Assembly (NCBI RefSeq): GCF_001659725.1
Contig: NZ_CP015922.1
Coordinates: forward strand, 1,550,001-1,614,000
Source: Polynucleobacter wuianus
GTDB lineage: Bacteria > Pseudomonadota > Gammaproteobacteria > Burkholderiales > Burkholderiaceae
Length of the DNA stretch: 64,000 bases
Direction: 5' to 3'
Shown here: piece by piece, positions 44,045 to 51,607 of the stretch
Layout of the letters: every line of letters starts with the position of its first letter
Numbering within the stretch: the first letter of the stretch is position 1
Made by a program: the position numbers and the translations under genes
Notes under the pieces: generated by a model
Databases searched by the model: none
What the model saw: only the letters and a program-made list of their open reading frames with translations
What the model was told of the DNA's origin: nothing

Positions 44045-44563
44045 ATGAGCAAATACAGTAAGCAGTTCAAACTAAAGGTAGTTAAGGAGTTTTTAAAGTC
44101 TGGTGGCCTCAAGCGGGTTGCCCATCTATTTAAGATTAGTCATGCTCAGGTCCGTAATTGGATTTTAGCCCATCGGCTCCATGGCATTGCTGGGCTTAAC
44201 CCAAAGCCTGTGCGCCATACTGCGTCGTTCAAAATGCAAGTCCTGCAATACATCGACTTGTACCAAGTCTCCCTTCATTACGCAGCTGCCCACTTCAATA
44301 TCCCTTCTCCAAGCACGGTTTGGATGTGGCAAAAACTCTACAATGAAGGTGGTATTGCAGCCTTGCAATCCAAACCCAAGGGACGACCGCCCATGCCAAA
44401 ACAAAGTGAGATTGCAGCGCTACTAGCTAGGCCATCTTCTGAGCTGACACATGACGAGTTACTGCGCAAAGCGCAGTATTTAGAAGTGGAGAACGCTTAT
44501 CTAAAAAAGTTAGAGGCCTTAGCCCAGCAAAAGCACTTGGCAAGCAAGAACAAGTCCAAGTGA
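44045..44563 (+). CDS. IS3-family transposase OrfA
   Basis: A 172-residue DNA-binding protein of the IS3/IS150 type. Two helix-turn-helix blocks are visible: Lys-Arg-Val-Ala-His-Leu-Phe-Lys-Ile-Ser-His-Ala-Gln-Val-Arg-Asn-Trp near residue 20, and a second around Thr-Val-Trp-Met-Trp-Gln-Lys. A Leu/Lys-rich C-terminus (Tyr-Leu-Glu-Val-Glu-Asn-Ala-Tyr-Leu-Lys-Lys-Leu) forms the leucine-zipper-like part. Overlaps OrfB by 4 bp, consistent with programmed frameshifting or translational coupling. Confidence 0.92.
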   Translation: MSKYSKQFKLKVVKEFLKSGGLKRVAHLFKISHAQVRNWILAHRLHGIAGLNPKPVRHTASFKMQVLQYIDLYQVSLHYAAAHFNIPSPSTVWMWQKLYNEGGIAALQSKPKGRPPMPKQSEIAALLARPSSELTHDELLRKAQYLEVENAYLKKLEALAQQKHLASKNKSK

Positions 44564-45402
44564 TTGCTGAGTTAAGGCGGAGTTATCCACTACAAGTGAT
44601 CTTGACAGTAGTTGGAATACCTAGGAGTGTGTATTACTACTGGGTTAATGCCAGCTTTAAACCAGATCCTTATCTCGACACCAAGATGCAGATCAAGACC
44701 ATCTTCCATGCCCATAAAGGTCGCTATGGCTATCGCCGGGTGCAGACAGCGCTTAGCTCCCAGAGCTGCTACCTCAATCACAAGACCGTACAAAAACTGA
44801 TGGCTCAGCTGGGGATCAAGTCGACTGTCAGACCTAAACGCTATCAGTCTTACAAGGGAGCCCTTGGTAAGGTGGCCCCCAATTTACTAGAGCGTAACTT
44901 TGGAGCAAGTAGGCCTAATCAGAAGTGGGTAACTGATGTCACGGAGTTCAATATAAAGGGTGAGAAGGTCTACCTCTCACCAATCTTAGATCTGTATAAC
45001 CAAGAGATCATCTCTTATACGATCACAGATCGTCCTCAGATCAGCATGGTGATGCAAATGCTCCAACAGGCTTTTAAGCAACTAAAACCAAAAGATAAAC
45101 CCATGCTGCACTCAGACCAGGGCTGGCAATATCAGATGGGGTTTTATCAGGAGGCTTTAAAAGAACAAGGCCTTACCCAAAGCATGTCCAGAAAAGGCAA
45201 TTGCTTAGATAATGCCGTCATGGAAAACTGGTTTGGGATCATGAAAAGCGAGTTCTTCTACCAAGAGAAGTTTGAGACGATCGAATCATTTAAGCAGGGG
45301 CTACATGAATATATCCACTACTACAACCATGATCGAATCAAACAAAAACTAAAGGGATTAAGTCCGGTGCAATACCGAACTCAATCCCTTCTGGTAACCT
45401 AA
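44560..45402 (+). CDS. IS3-family transposase OrfB (DDE integrase domain)
   Basis: A 280-residue rve-type transposase catalytic part. HTH_21-like His-Lys-Gly-Arg-Tyr-Gly-Tyr-Arg-Arg-Val lies near residue 50. Catalytic residues: Asp in Trp-Val-Thr-Asp-Val-Thr-Glu, Asp in His-Ser-Asp-Gln-Gly-Trp, and Glu in Asp-Asn-Ala-Val-Met-Glu-Asn-Trp-Phe. The GTG start overlaps the OrfA stop as GTGA. All catalytic residues are intact. Confidence 0.94.
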   Translation: MIAELRRSYPLQVILTVVGIPRSVYYYWVNASFKPDPYLDTKMQIKTIFHAHKGRYGYRRVQTALSSQSCYLNHKTVQKLMAQLGIKSTVRPKRYQSYKGALGKVAPNLLERNFGASRPNQKWVTDVTEFNIKGEKVYLSPILDLYNQEIISYTITDRPQISMVMQMLQQAFKQLKPKDKPMLHSDQGWQYQMGFYQEALKEQGLTQSMSRKGNCLDNAVMENWFGIMKSEFFYQEKFETIESFKQGLHEYIHYYNHDRIKQKLKGLSPVQYRTQSLLVT

Positions 45403-45476
45403 CTAAACTGTCCAACTTTTGGGGGTCAGTTCATTCGGGTGGTTTTTTTCATTCAAGGCCGGGGTATAGTTGCGTT

Positions 45477-46934
45477 ATGACTAAATTAAAAACGCTCATT
45501 TATGCTTGTCTTTTTATATGTGGAATTGCCATTTCCAATTTCGCACTTGCCCAATTTAACTATGGACATAGTGCGTCAACTTCGGATGCAGTCCCGAAAA
45601 ATATCATTATTTTATTTGCAGATGGCACGACCAGTAGTCAATACGAATTTGGTCGTTATTCCAGTGCGCTACTGCGACAACAACCATTTGCCGTAACTGA
45701 TGTCGTAATGGCAAAGGGGCAGTATCAGTTGATGAAAACAGAATCAGCAAATTATTTTGTAACTGATTCGGCCGCCGCTGCATCTGCCATGTCTACTGGC
45801 TATAAAGTAAATAATGGCGCCATCTCAATCACTCCAGACGGCAGTACACCGCCCACAATAATGAGGGTGGCCAAAGATAAGGGAAAGAGAATTGGACTGC
45901 TCAGTACTGCGCCAATCTATGATGCCAGTCCTGCGGCTTTTAGTGTTCATTCCAAATCCAGGCAAGACAATGAATTAATCGTGAATCAGTATTTAGAGTT
46001 AGCCCCAGATGTCTTGATGGGCGGAGGCTCAAACTATTTTCTGCCAAGCACACTTGCTGGTGGAAAACGTCAAGACGGCAAGAATGTGATTGAAGCCTTT
46101 CAAGCAAAAGGTTACCAATATATCAATACCCCAGAACAGCTCAATCAAATCAAATCATCTAAGCTTTTGGGGCTATTTGCCGAGGAAGATTTGGATTATG
46201 AAATTGATCGGAACCCACAAGAGACGCCGACTTTATCGCAGATGTTGACGGGGGCACTCCAAGCCCTTAATCAGGACTCTATGAAGAGTCATAACAAGGG
46301 ATTTGTATTGTTTGTCGAAAATGAAAATACAGATTCTGCAGGCCACCAAAATGATGTTGCTGCTTTAATGCGAGATCTTTGGGCCTTTGATGATGCTGTA
46401 AAGGTCGCGCTAGAGTTTCAGAAACGTAATCCAGATACCTTGGTGATCGTTACTGGTGATCATGAGACGGGTGGCTTTTCTCCTACTTATGGACGTAAAA
46501 ATCTGGGACCCGCAGGAAGTGCAAACTATTTGAATGTGAATATCGAGCAGCTCAAGCTAATCGAACGCTTTACGATGTCGCTCAATGAGTTTTCACAAAA
46601 ATTTAAAGCCAAGGCAAAGCAAACAACCAGCAGCTCTGACTTGAATGCCTATTTGAATGTTTTATTACAAGATAATTTTCCTGGCCTTGCTTTAGATGAT
46701 GACTTGCGGGAAAAAATTCTAAGCCAAGGGCAGTTGAATCCTAGTTCAAATTACTTGCCGTCTAACATCCTTGCTTTAGCAATTGCAAGGCAAACTGGCT
46801 TTTATTGGGGGAGCTCTGGTCATACCCCAACGCCTATTACCGTTGCTGCCATTGGCCCAGGGGCACAACTGTTCAAGGGGTTTGATGACAATACTGCTTT
46901 TGCGGTAAAGCTGCGGCGATTAATAGGCCCATAG
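45477..46934 (+). CDS. Alkaline phosphatase family protein
   Basis: A 485-residue exported phosphatase. The signal peptide ends Phe-Ala-Leu-Ala-Gln near residue 26. The nucleophile Ser is in Val-Thr-Asp-Ser-Ala-Ala-Ala-Ala-Ser-Ala near residue 98, and metal ligands lie in Thr-Gly-Asp-His-Glu-Thr-Gly-Gly near residue 327 and Ser-Gly-His-Thr-Pro-Thr-Pro near the C-terminus. The usual Gly-Asp-Gly-Met-Gly metal loop is Ala-Asp-Gly-Thr-Thr here, keeping the Asp. It hydrolyses phosphate monoesters in the periplasm. It lies alone between two insertion sequences. No Pho box was recognised. Confidence 0.9.
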   Translation: MTKLKTLIYACLFICGIAISNFALAQFNYGHSASTSDAVPKNIIILFADGTTSSQYEFGRYSSALLRQQPFAVTDVVMAKGQYQLMKTESANYFVTDSAAAASAMSTGYKVNNGAISITPDGSTPPTIMRVAKDKGKRIGLLSTAPIYDASPAAFSVHSKSRQDNELIVNQYLELAPDVLMGGGSNYFLPSTLAGGKRQDGKNVIEAFQAKGYQYINTPEQLNQIKSSKLLGLFAEEDLDYEIDRNPQETPTLSQMLTGALQALNQDSMKSHNKGFVLFVENENTDSAGHQNDVAALMRDLWAFDDAVKVALEFQKRNPDTLVIVTGDHETGGFSPTYGRKNLGPAGSANYLNVNIEQLKLIERFTMSLNEFSQKFKAKAKQTTSSSDLNAYLNVLLQDNFPGLALDDDLREKILSQGQLNPSSNYLPSNILALAIARQTGFYWGSSGHTPTPITVAAIGPGAQLFKGFDDNTAFAVKLRRLIGP

Positions 46935-47030
46935 CGGCCCCATAGCATCCAGCCTTTTGTGTCCCGAGCTGCCAAGAAGTACCAACCATCTCCTAGCAGT
47001 TTTTCTTTGAATGTCTTCTTTGGGTCTTGG

Positions 47031-48252
47031 ATTCAACCGGTCAACGCAACAGATTGGGCAAAACGTTCTGCCGGTGTTTGATAGTTTAGTGTCTTTCTAG
47101 GGCGCTCATTCAGTTTCCTGGCTATGGCATTGAGCTTAGCCTGTGAGTAATTAGCCAGACTCATTCCTTTAGGGAAGTATTGTCTTAATAACCCATTGGT
47201 ATTTTCATTCAAGCCTCGTTGCCAAGGATGCTGGGGATCACAAAAGTACACCTGAACATCCGTGGCTAAGGTAAAGCGTTTGTGCTCAGACATCTCTTTA
47301 CCTCGATCCCACGTTAAGGATTTATATAGCTCGTCTGGTAATTTTCTCGCATGCTTAATGAGGGCATTGACGACTGTTTGACTATCTTTACGGGCAACTT
47401 TCACTAGCATCACATAGCGAGTCTGGCGCTCAACGAGAGTGGCGATCTGACTATTAGCATCCCCATATAAAAGATCGCCTTCCCAATGACCTGGCACTGC
47501 ACGATCTTCTGCTTCAGCTGGCCGCTCTCTAATAGATATAGCACCCTTGATACTACCCAGAGCTTGATCTTTAAGCGTGTGATGACGTGAGCGGCGCATG
47601 ATCCGAGTGCGTCGTAAGTGCGCCACGAGCTCTTTCTTTAAGGCTCCACGGGCTTGGATAAAGAGGCTGCGATAAATCGTCTCGTGTGACACCTGATAGC
47701 TTTTCTCATCTGGATACGTTTGCTTTAACCATCCGGCAATCTGTTGTGGCGACCACTGCAAGAGCTGCAGCTTGTCTGTCACGATACTTGCCAAGGGCTT
47801 GTTTAAGACCAGTTTACAAGTCTTGGGGCGAAGTGCTCGATCCCAAGCAGAACCATCGGCTCCAGCTGATCGGTAGTCTTTGGTACCACCATTGCGCTTT
47901 ACCTCCCGACTGATCGTAGAGGGTGATCTACCTAAAAGCTGTGCGATAGAGCGAAGGGATTGTCCAGTTGCTAGGCCGCGGGAGATCTCTTCTCGCTCAG
48001 CTAAAGTTAGCGATAGAGCTGATCGAGATCTCTCTGGTGGTTTGATGCCACCACTTTCGGCCAAAATACGCTGGATAGAAGAGTGGCCCCGATCAAATAA
48101 CTGCGCTATCTGATGAAGGTTATCGCCTTTTTGCCAGCGTTCCCACATTAAAGCCTTCTGGGTGGCCGTGTAATAGATTCGGGATCGTTGTTTCATGTGC
48201 AACACTCCTTTTGCTTACGCAGTTTGTAGTGTGTTGCGTTGACCGGTTGAAT
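47031..48252 (-). mobile_element. IS30-family insertion sequence, apparently intact
   Basis: About 1.22 kb with 21-bp perfect terminal inverted repeats beginning ATTCAACCGGTCAACGCAAC (47031-47051 and 48232-48252). A single transposase gene fills it. The stop codon of the transposase lies inside the left repeat. No obvious target duplication is seen. Confidence 0.9.
47033..48205 (-). CDS. IS30-family transposase
   Basis: A 390-residue transposase. N-terminal helix-turn-helix blocks are seen (Leu-His-Gln-Ile-Ala-Gln-Leu-Phe-Asp-Arg-Gly-His-Ser-Ser-Ile-Gln near residue 30, and a second with Ser-Pro-Ser-Thr-Ile-Ser-Arg-Glu-Val near residue 93). The DDE domain has Asp in Trp-Glu-Gly-Asp-Leu, Asp in Leu-Thr-Trp-Asp-Arg-Gly-Lys-Glu-Met and Glu in Gly-Leu-Asn-Glu-Asn-Thr-Asn-Gly-Leu-Leu-Arg, the IS30 signature. 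A Met at residue 4 is an alternative start. Complete. Confidence 0.94.
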   Translation of the reverse strand: MLHMKQRSRIYYTATQKALMWERWQKGDNLHQIAQLFDRGHSSIQRILAESGGIKPPERSRSALSLTLAEREEISRGLATGQSLRSIAQLLGRSPSTISREVKRNGGTKDYRSAGADGSAWDRALRPKTCKLVLNKPLASIVTDKLQLLQWSPQQIAGWLKQTYPDEKSYQVSHETIYRSLFIQARGALKKELVAHLRRTRIMRRSRHHTLKDQALGSIKGAISIRERPAEAEDRAVPGHWEGDLLYGDANSQIATLVERQTRYVMLVKVARKDSQTVVNALIKHARKLPDELYKSLTWDRGKEMSEHKRFTLATDVQVYFCDPQHPWQRGLNENTNGLLRQYFPKGMSLANYSQAKLNAIARKLNERPRKTLNYQTPAERFAQSVALTG

Positions 48253-48283
48253 TCAAGGTCGTTAGCTGCCTCTCGCTATAAAA

Positions 48284-48440
48284 GCGTTACTTTAAGTAAC
48301 GCTCACTCACCCAAAAGTACTTTGGAGCAACGAAGTACTAGATGGTTGCTCCAAAATTCTTGTGGTTTTCGAAACCAAAGAGTGAGAGACCGCTCCTTTT
48401 AAATCCATGAATTTGCTTACACATTTGCTTACACACCGAC
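48284..48440. repeat. Structured repeat, copy 1 (several inverted repeats)
   Basis: Starts with the palindrome GCGTTACTTTAAGTAACGC. An outer CTCACTC ... GAGTGAG pair encloses two hairpins: GGAGCAAC ... GTTGCTCC, and TGGTTT-TCG-AAACCA. A competing pair AGTACTT ... AAGTACT overlaps the first hairpin. A diverged copy with most of these stems lies at 52424-52592, on the other side of the tRNA and cassette. It could be a structured RNA, recombination site or mobile-element remnant. Confidence 0.65.
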
Positions 48441-48574
48441 ACTGAACACCCGCAGAGCCCCTGTTTATATAGGTCTATCTTGGGTGTCTGCTCTCATAAG
48501 AAAGAAGCCCTAGGGGTCTTGTAACAAAGACCTCAATAGATTCAAGAGGTTAGTGGTGAATTAGGTGGTTTAAA

Positions 48575-48681
48575 TTCACTACACACCGCTTACACACCAG
48601 AGAAAAAACCGAGGTGTGTAGTAAATGTGGTTTTAGTGTGGTTTTGAAGTAGTAAACACCAGCAGTAAGGTGTGTAGTAAA
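48575..48681. repeat. Short repeats next to the tRNA (possible recombinase arm sites)
   Basis: GGTGTGTAGTAAA occurs at 48613-48625 and 48669-48681, and an inverted near-match (TTCACTACACACC) at 48575-48587. Related GCTTACACA(CC) units occur at 48414, 48427 and 48588. Clustered short repeats flanking a tRNA attachment site resemble integrase arm-type sites, but no recombinase gene is in the window. Confidence 0.5.
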
Positions 48682-48693
48682 AGTAAAGTTTTA

Positions 48694-48982
48694 GGGCCCA
48701 TAGCTCAGTTGGTTAGAGCAGAGGACTCATAGCGAAAGTTGTGCCTTATGTCGGGAAACTGCATAAGGGATGGTGTCAAATTCGGAGAAAGCTAAAGGTA
48801 GCCAAAAGCTGCACAAGCTAACGCCGAGCGAAGCTTAGTAGAAATACTTTGAACGTGTAGAGACTAGACGGCACCCATCTAAGTTGAGCAATCAATATGA
48901 TGATGGCATAGTCCAGGGAGTAGTGAAAGCTACACAAACCGGAATCCTTTGGTCTCAGGTTCAAGTCCTGGTGGGCCCACCA
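48694..48982 (+). tRNA. tRNA with CAU anticodon, probably tRNA-Ile2, interrupted by a group I intron
   Basis: Exons are 48694-48730 and 48943-48982, joining to 77 nt including an encoded CCA end. The acceptor stem GGGCCCA pairs with TGGGCCC; the D arm is GCTC-AGTTGGTTA-GAGC; the anticodon stem GAGGA encloses loop CTCATAA; the T arm TCAGG-TTCAAGT-CCTGG is complete. The sequence resembles tRNA-Ile(CAU), whose C34 is changed to lysidine, more than elongator tRNA-Met, but that choice is from memory of E. coli sequences. The intron follows the third anticodon base. Confidence 0.88.
48731..48942 (+). ncRNA. Group I self-splicing intron (212 nt, no internal ORF)
   Basis: Inserted after the CAT of the anticodon. 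The internal guide GTG at 48741-48743 pairs with the exon end CAT, giving the required U-G wobble at the 5' splice site, and the intron ends in G (48942). Core blocks such as GGATGGTGTCAAATTCGG, AGAGACTAGACGGCACCC and GCATAGTCCAGGGAGT match, as I recall it, the small Azoarcus tRNA-Ile intron (about 205 nt), a group IC3 ribozyme. No homing endonuclease is encoded. Confidence 0.93.
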
Positions 48983-49032
48983 GAAAAGCAAACCCTCATC
49001 AGAAATGGTGGGGGTTTTGTCTTTTGAGCGTT
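48905..49032 (+). repeat. 128-bp direct repeat, copy 1 (attachment-site-like)
   Basis: Covers the last 38 nt of the intron, the whole tRNA 3' exon, the terminator and five bases of the following palindrome. Identical base for base to 52301-52428. Confidence 0.92.
48991..49025 (+). terminator. Rho-independent terminator after the tRNA
   Basis: An eleven-base stem AACCCTCATCA pairing with TGGTGGGGGTT (two G-U pairs), loop GAAA, and a T-rich tail. Also present in the second repeat copy at 52387-52421. Confidence 0.85.
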
Positions 49033-49046
49033 ACTTTGAGTAACGC
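49028..49046. repeat. 19-bp palindrome, copy 2
   Basis: GCGTTACTTTGAGTAACGC, one base different from the copy at 48284-48302; a third, less perfect copy is at 52424-52442. The end of the 128-bp direct repeat falls five bases inside it. Confidence 0.7.
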
Positions 49047-49166
49047 TGAGCAATTCGAAGTAAAAATTTTTGCAAACAAGGGTTTTCACTAGCTTGATTG
49101 GCTATGTTTTTCCCATTTTTTACTAGTATCCTAATGAAATCCCAATTGAACTTCAGTAAGGAATGT

Positions 49167-49841
49167 ATGAAAAAATTGCACGGAATTAAAGCTCTTGCGT
49201 TTGACGCTTATGGAACGGTGTTTGATGTTCACTCAGTTGTTGCTTTGGCTGAAAAGATGTACCCAGGGAAAGGCAAGGAGTTAAGTCAACTTTGGAGATC
49301 AAAGCAAATTGAATATATGTTTTTGAGAACCATTATGGGTAGATATATACCCCATAACCAAAATACAGAAGCAGGCCTTAAGTATTCATTGAAATATTTA
49401 GGGCTTCCTGGAGGAACAAGTGAGAGAGGTGCCTTAATGGATGCCTACGAAAGGTTATCTCCCTTTGAGGATGCTAGGCAGACTCTTCCTAAATTGAGTG
49501 GACTTAAGAGGGCAATCCTATCTGTTGGAACCCCATCATTACTAACAAATTTAGTTGGCAACGCAGGAATTACGGATCAATTTGACGCCTTATTAAGTGT
49601 GGATGAGGTCAAAGTTTATAAGCCACATCCAAGAACTTATCAGTTGGCAACTGATAAGTTCGATCTCCAAAGACATGAAATTGGATTTGTTACATCAAAT
49701 TACTTTGATGTAGCTGGTGCCAAAGCATTCGGGTTTCAGGTGATTTGGATTAATCGGAATGGTGCAATCCCTGACGAGGTGGGCCTTCTTCCTGATGTTG
49801 CATTAACTTCGATAGCCGAAATTCCAAATCTTCTTGGCTAA
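49167..49841 (+). CDS. Haloacid dehalogenase, type II
   Basis: A 224-residue HAD-superfamily hydrolase resembling L-2-haloacid dehalogenases, which turn 2-haloalkanoates into D-2-hydroxy acids. The ATG at 49167 has AAGGA upstream; the frame extends back but without conservation. Nucleophile Asp13 is in Phe-Asp-Ala-Tyr-Gly-Thr, Arg44 lies in Leu-Trp-Arg-Ser-Lys-Gln, Lys152 and Tyr158 in Tyr-Lys-Pro-His-Pro-Arg-Thr-Tyr, and Ser177, Asn178 and Asp181 in Thr-Ser-Asn-Tyr-Phe-Asp. The usual Ser-Asn-Gly is Ser-Val-Gly (119-121). The adjacent permease supports a haloacid role. Confidence 0.88.
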   Translation: MKKLHGIKALAFDAYGTVFDVHSVVALAEKMYPGKGKELSQLWRSKQIEYMFLRTIMGRYIPHNQNTEAGLKYSLKYLGLPGGTSERGALMDAYERLSPFEDARQTLPKLSGLKRAILSVGTPSLLTNLVGNAGITDQFDALLSVDEVKVYKPHPRTYQLATDKFDLQRHEIGFVTSNYFDVAGAKAFGFQVIWINRNGAIPDEVGLLPDVALTSIAEIPNLLG

Positions 49842-49869
49842 GCAAATAAACTTTTAAAGGGGGCTGTAA

Positions 49870-51540
49870 ATGTCAACTCAAAGCACAAATAATTCTGTAA
49901 ACAGCAAAAGGGTCATTACTGAGGCGGAGCGAAAAATACTCATTGCTTCATCTTTAGGTACTGTATTTGAATGGTATGACTTCTTTTTATATGGATCTTT
50001 GGCAGCTGTAATAGCGAAGCAATTTTTTGCCAAGGCCGATCCAACAACGGGACTTATTTTTGCTTTATTAGCCTTTGCGGCAGGCTTTATCGTTCGCCCA
50101 TTTGGCGCCCTCGTATTTGGTCGACTTGGGGACATGATCGGTCGCAAATATACCTTTTTAATGACCATCCTCATTATGGGCTTATCGACCTTTGGTGTTG
50201 GTTTGCTGCCTGCATATGAAAGTATAGGTATTGCAGCGCCGATTATTCTGATTTCGCTTAGGTTGTTGCAAGGTCTTGCGCTTGGCGGAGAGTATGGCGG
50301 TGCTGTAGTTTATGTAGCGGAGCATGCGCCGAATAATCAACGGGGGCAATTTACTGCTTGGATACAGACTACCGCAACCTTGGGGCTATTTCTATCACTG
50401 TTAGTAATCCTATCAACAAGACTATTCTTGGGTGAGGCGGCCTTTGGAGATTGGGGTTGGCGCATCCCGTTCTTGGTATCCATCATTTTGCTAGGAATCT
50501 CTGTATGGATTCGCATGTCTATGAGCGAGTCGCCTGTGTTTGCCAAAATGAAAGAGGAGGGGGCTGAGTCAAAAGCCCCATTAACAGAGTCATTCCTGCG
50601 TTGGAAAAATTTGAAAATTGTATTGATAGCATTGTTTGGTATCACCGCCGGATTAGGGTGTGTTTGGTATACGGGTCAATTTTATGTACTACTTTTCTTG
50701 ACGCAAACACTTAAGGTTGATAGCGTTACTGCGAATTTAATTGTGGCTGGGGCGCTTTTACTCGCCACCCCATTCTTTTTGATATTTGGCACGCTATCAG
50801 ATCGTATTGGAAGAAAAAAAATTATTCTGACTGGAATGGCATTGGCTGTGCTGACCTATTTCCCAATATTTAAAGGTCTGACACATTATGCGAATCCTGC
50901 TCTAGAGATGGCATTAAAAAATTCCCCTGTAGTTGTGGTAGCAGATCCTGGGGATTGTCAATTTCAATTTAACCCCACTGGAACTAAGAAATTTACCTCT
51001 TCTTGTGATATTGCTAAGGCAAAGTTAGTAGCTGCATCAGTTAACTATCATGTTGAGAATGCGGTGCCCGGAACAATTGCGAGCGTTAAAGTTGGCGATA
51101 AGATTGTTAATTCATTTGACTCAGTGGGACTCTCAAAAGAAGAGGCTGCACTAAAAATGAATAATTTTGCAAAAGAGCTGAGCGCTACCATTTCAGAGGC
51201 TGGTTATCCTCAAAAAGCAAATGTAGATGAGATCAATAAACCAATGGTTTTCTTGCTGGTATTTTTGCTTGTAATCTATGTAACGATGGCTTATGGACCA
51301 ACAGCGGCAGCCTTGGTTGAGCTCTTTCCAACCAAAATTCGCTATTCTTCCCTCTCGCTGCCCTATCATATTGGCACTGGTTGGTTTGGGGGCCTAATGC
51401 CTACAACAGCCTTTGCTCTAGTGGCCTTAGAGGGCGATATTTACTATGGACTCTGGTACCCGGTAATTATTGCGGCAGTGACTGTAATTTTTGGCTTGAT
51501 ATTTTTACCGGAAACTAAAAATGTGGATATAAAATTATAA
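49870..51540 (+). CDS. MHS-family (MFS) metabolite:H+ symporter, haloacid permease-like
   Basis: A 556-residue transporter. The N-terminal half has Thr-Val-Phe-Glu-Trp-Tyr-Asp-Phe-Phe-Leu-Tyr-Gly-Ser, typical of the MHS group (KgtP, ProP, ShiA), and the loop 2-3 motif Gly-Arg-Leu-Gly-Asp-Met-Ile-Gly-Arg-Lys. A hydrophilic insertion of about 100 residues (350-455) splits the C-terminal half. The length, insertion and neighbouring dehalogenase are like the Deh4p haloacid permeases of Burkholderia, as I recall them. It lies 28 bp after the dehalogenase with GGGGG upstream, so a shared transcript is likely. Confidence 0.9.
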   Translation: MSTQSTNNSVNSKRVITEAERKILIASSLGTVFEWYDFFLYGSLAAVIAKQFFAKADPTTGLIFALLAFAAGFIVRPFGALVFGRLGDMIGRKYTFLMTILIMGLSTFGVGLLPAYESIGIAAPIILISLRLLQGLALGGEYGGAVVYVAEHAPNNQRGQFTAWIQTTATLGLFLSLLVILSTRLFLGEAAFGDWGWRIPFLVSIILLGISVWIRMSMSESPVFAKMKEEGAESKAPLTESFLRWKNLKIVLIALFGITAGLGCVWYTGQFYVLLFLTQTLKVDSVTANLIVAGALLLATPFFLIFGTLSDRIGRKKIILTGMALAVLTYFPIFKGLTHYANPALEMALKNSPVVVVADPGDCQFQFNPTGTKKFTSSCDIAKAKLVAASVNYHVENAVPGTIASVKVGDKIVNSFDSVGLSKEEAALKMNNFAKELSATISEAGYPQKANVDEINKPMVFLLVFLLVIYVTMAYGPTAAALVELFPTKIRYSSLSLPYHIGTGWFGGLMPTTAFALVALEGDIYYGLWYPVIIAAVTVIFGLIFLPETKNVDIKL

Positions 51541-51556
51541 AAACCTAGTTTCAGGC

Positions 51557-51590
51557 GAAAATGGTGGGGATTAATATCCTCACTATTTTC
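51557..51590 (+). terminator. Hairpin terminator after the permease
   Basis: GAAAATGGTGGGGAT pairs with ATCCTCACTATTTTC (G-U and one mismatch) around a four-base loop. It would separate dehalogenase-permease transcription from the GntR gene. Confidence 0.65.
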
Positions 51591-51607
51591 AATACCTAAA
51601 TCCTGCT

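Larger units (their letters stand above)
43992..45433 (+). mobile_element. IS3-family insertion sequence (IS150-like), apparently intact
   Basis: About 1.44 kb, with terminal inverted repeats beginning TGAACTGACCCCCAAAAGTT at the left and its complement at the right, and two overlapping transposase frames. The inverted symmetry continues outside these ends: CCACCCGA on the left and TCGGGTGG on the right, with A- and T-runs, which looks like a terminator stem split by the insertion. No direct target duplication is seen at these ends. Both frames are open, so it may be active. Confidence 0.9.
48253..48693. other. 441-bp gene-free region between IS30 and the tRNA
   Basis: No convincing coding frame. 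It contains, in order, a 19-bp palindrome, a repeat rich in inverted symmetry that recurs in diverged form at 52424-52592, and several short GTGTGT/ACACAC repeats next to the tRNA. These are listed separately. Confidence 0.7.

Noticed and set aside
43992..48252. Composite transposon carrying the alkaline phosphatase
   Set aside because: The two flanking elements belong to different families with unrelated ends, so they could not move the gene as a unit.
48253..48440. Remnant integrase coding sequence
   Set aside because: Neither strand gives a recombinase-like protein; the region is dominated by inverted repeats.
48575..48681. CRISPR array near the tRNA
   Set aside because: The repeats are short, occur in both orientations and have irregular spacing; no cas genes are present.
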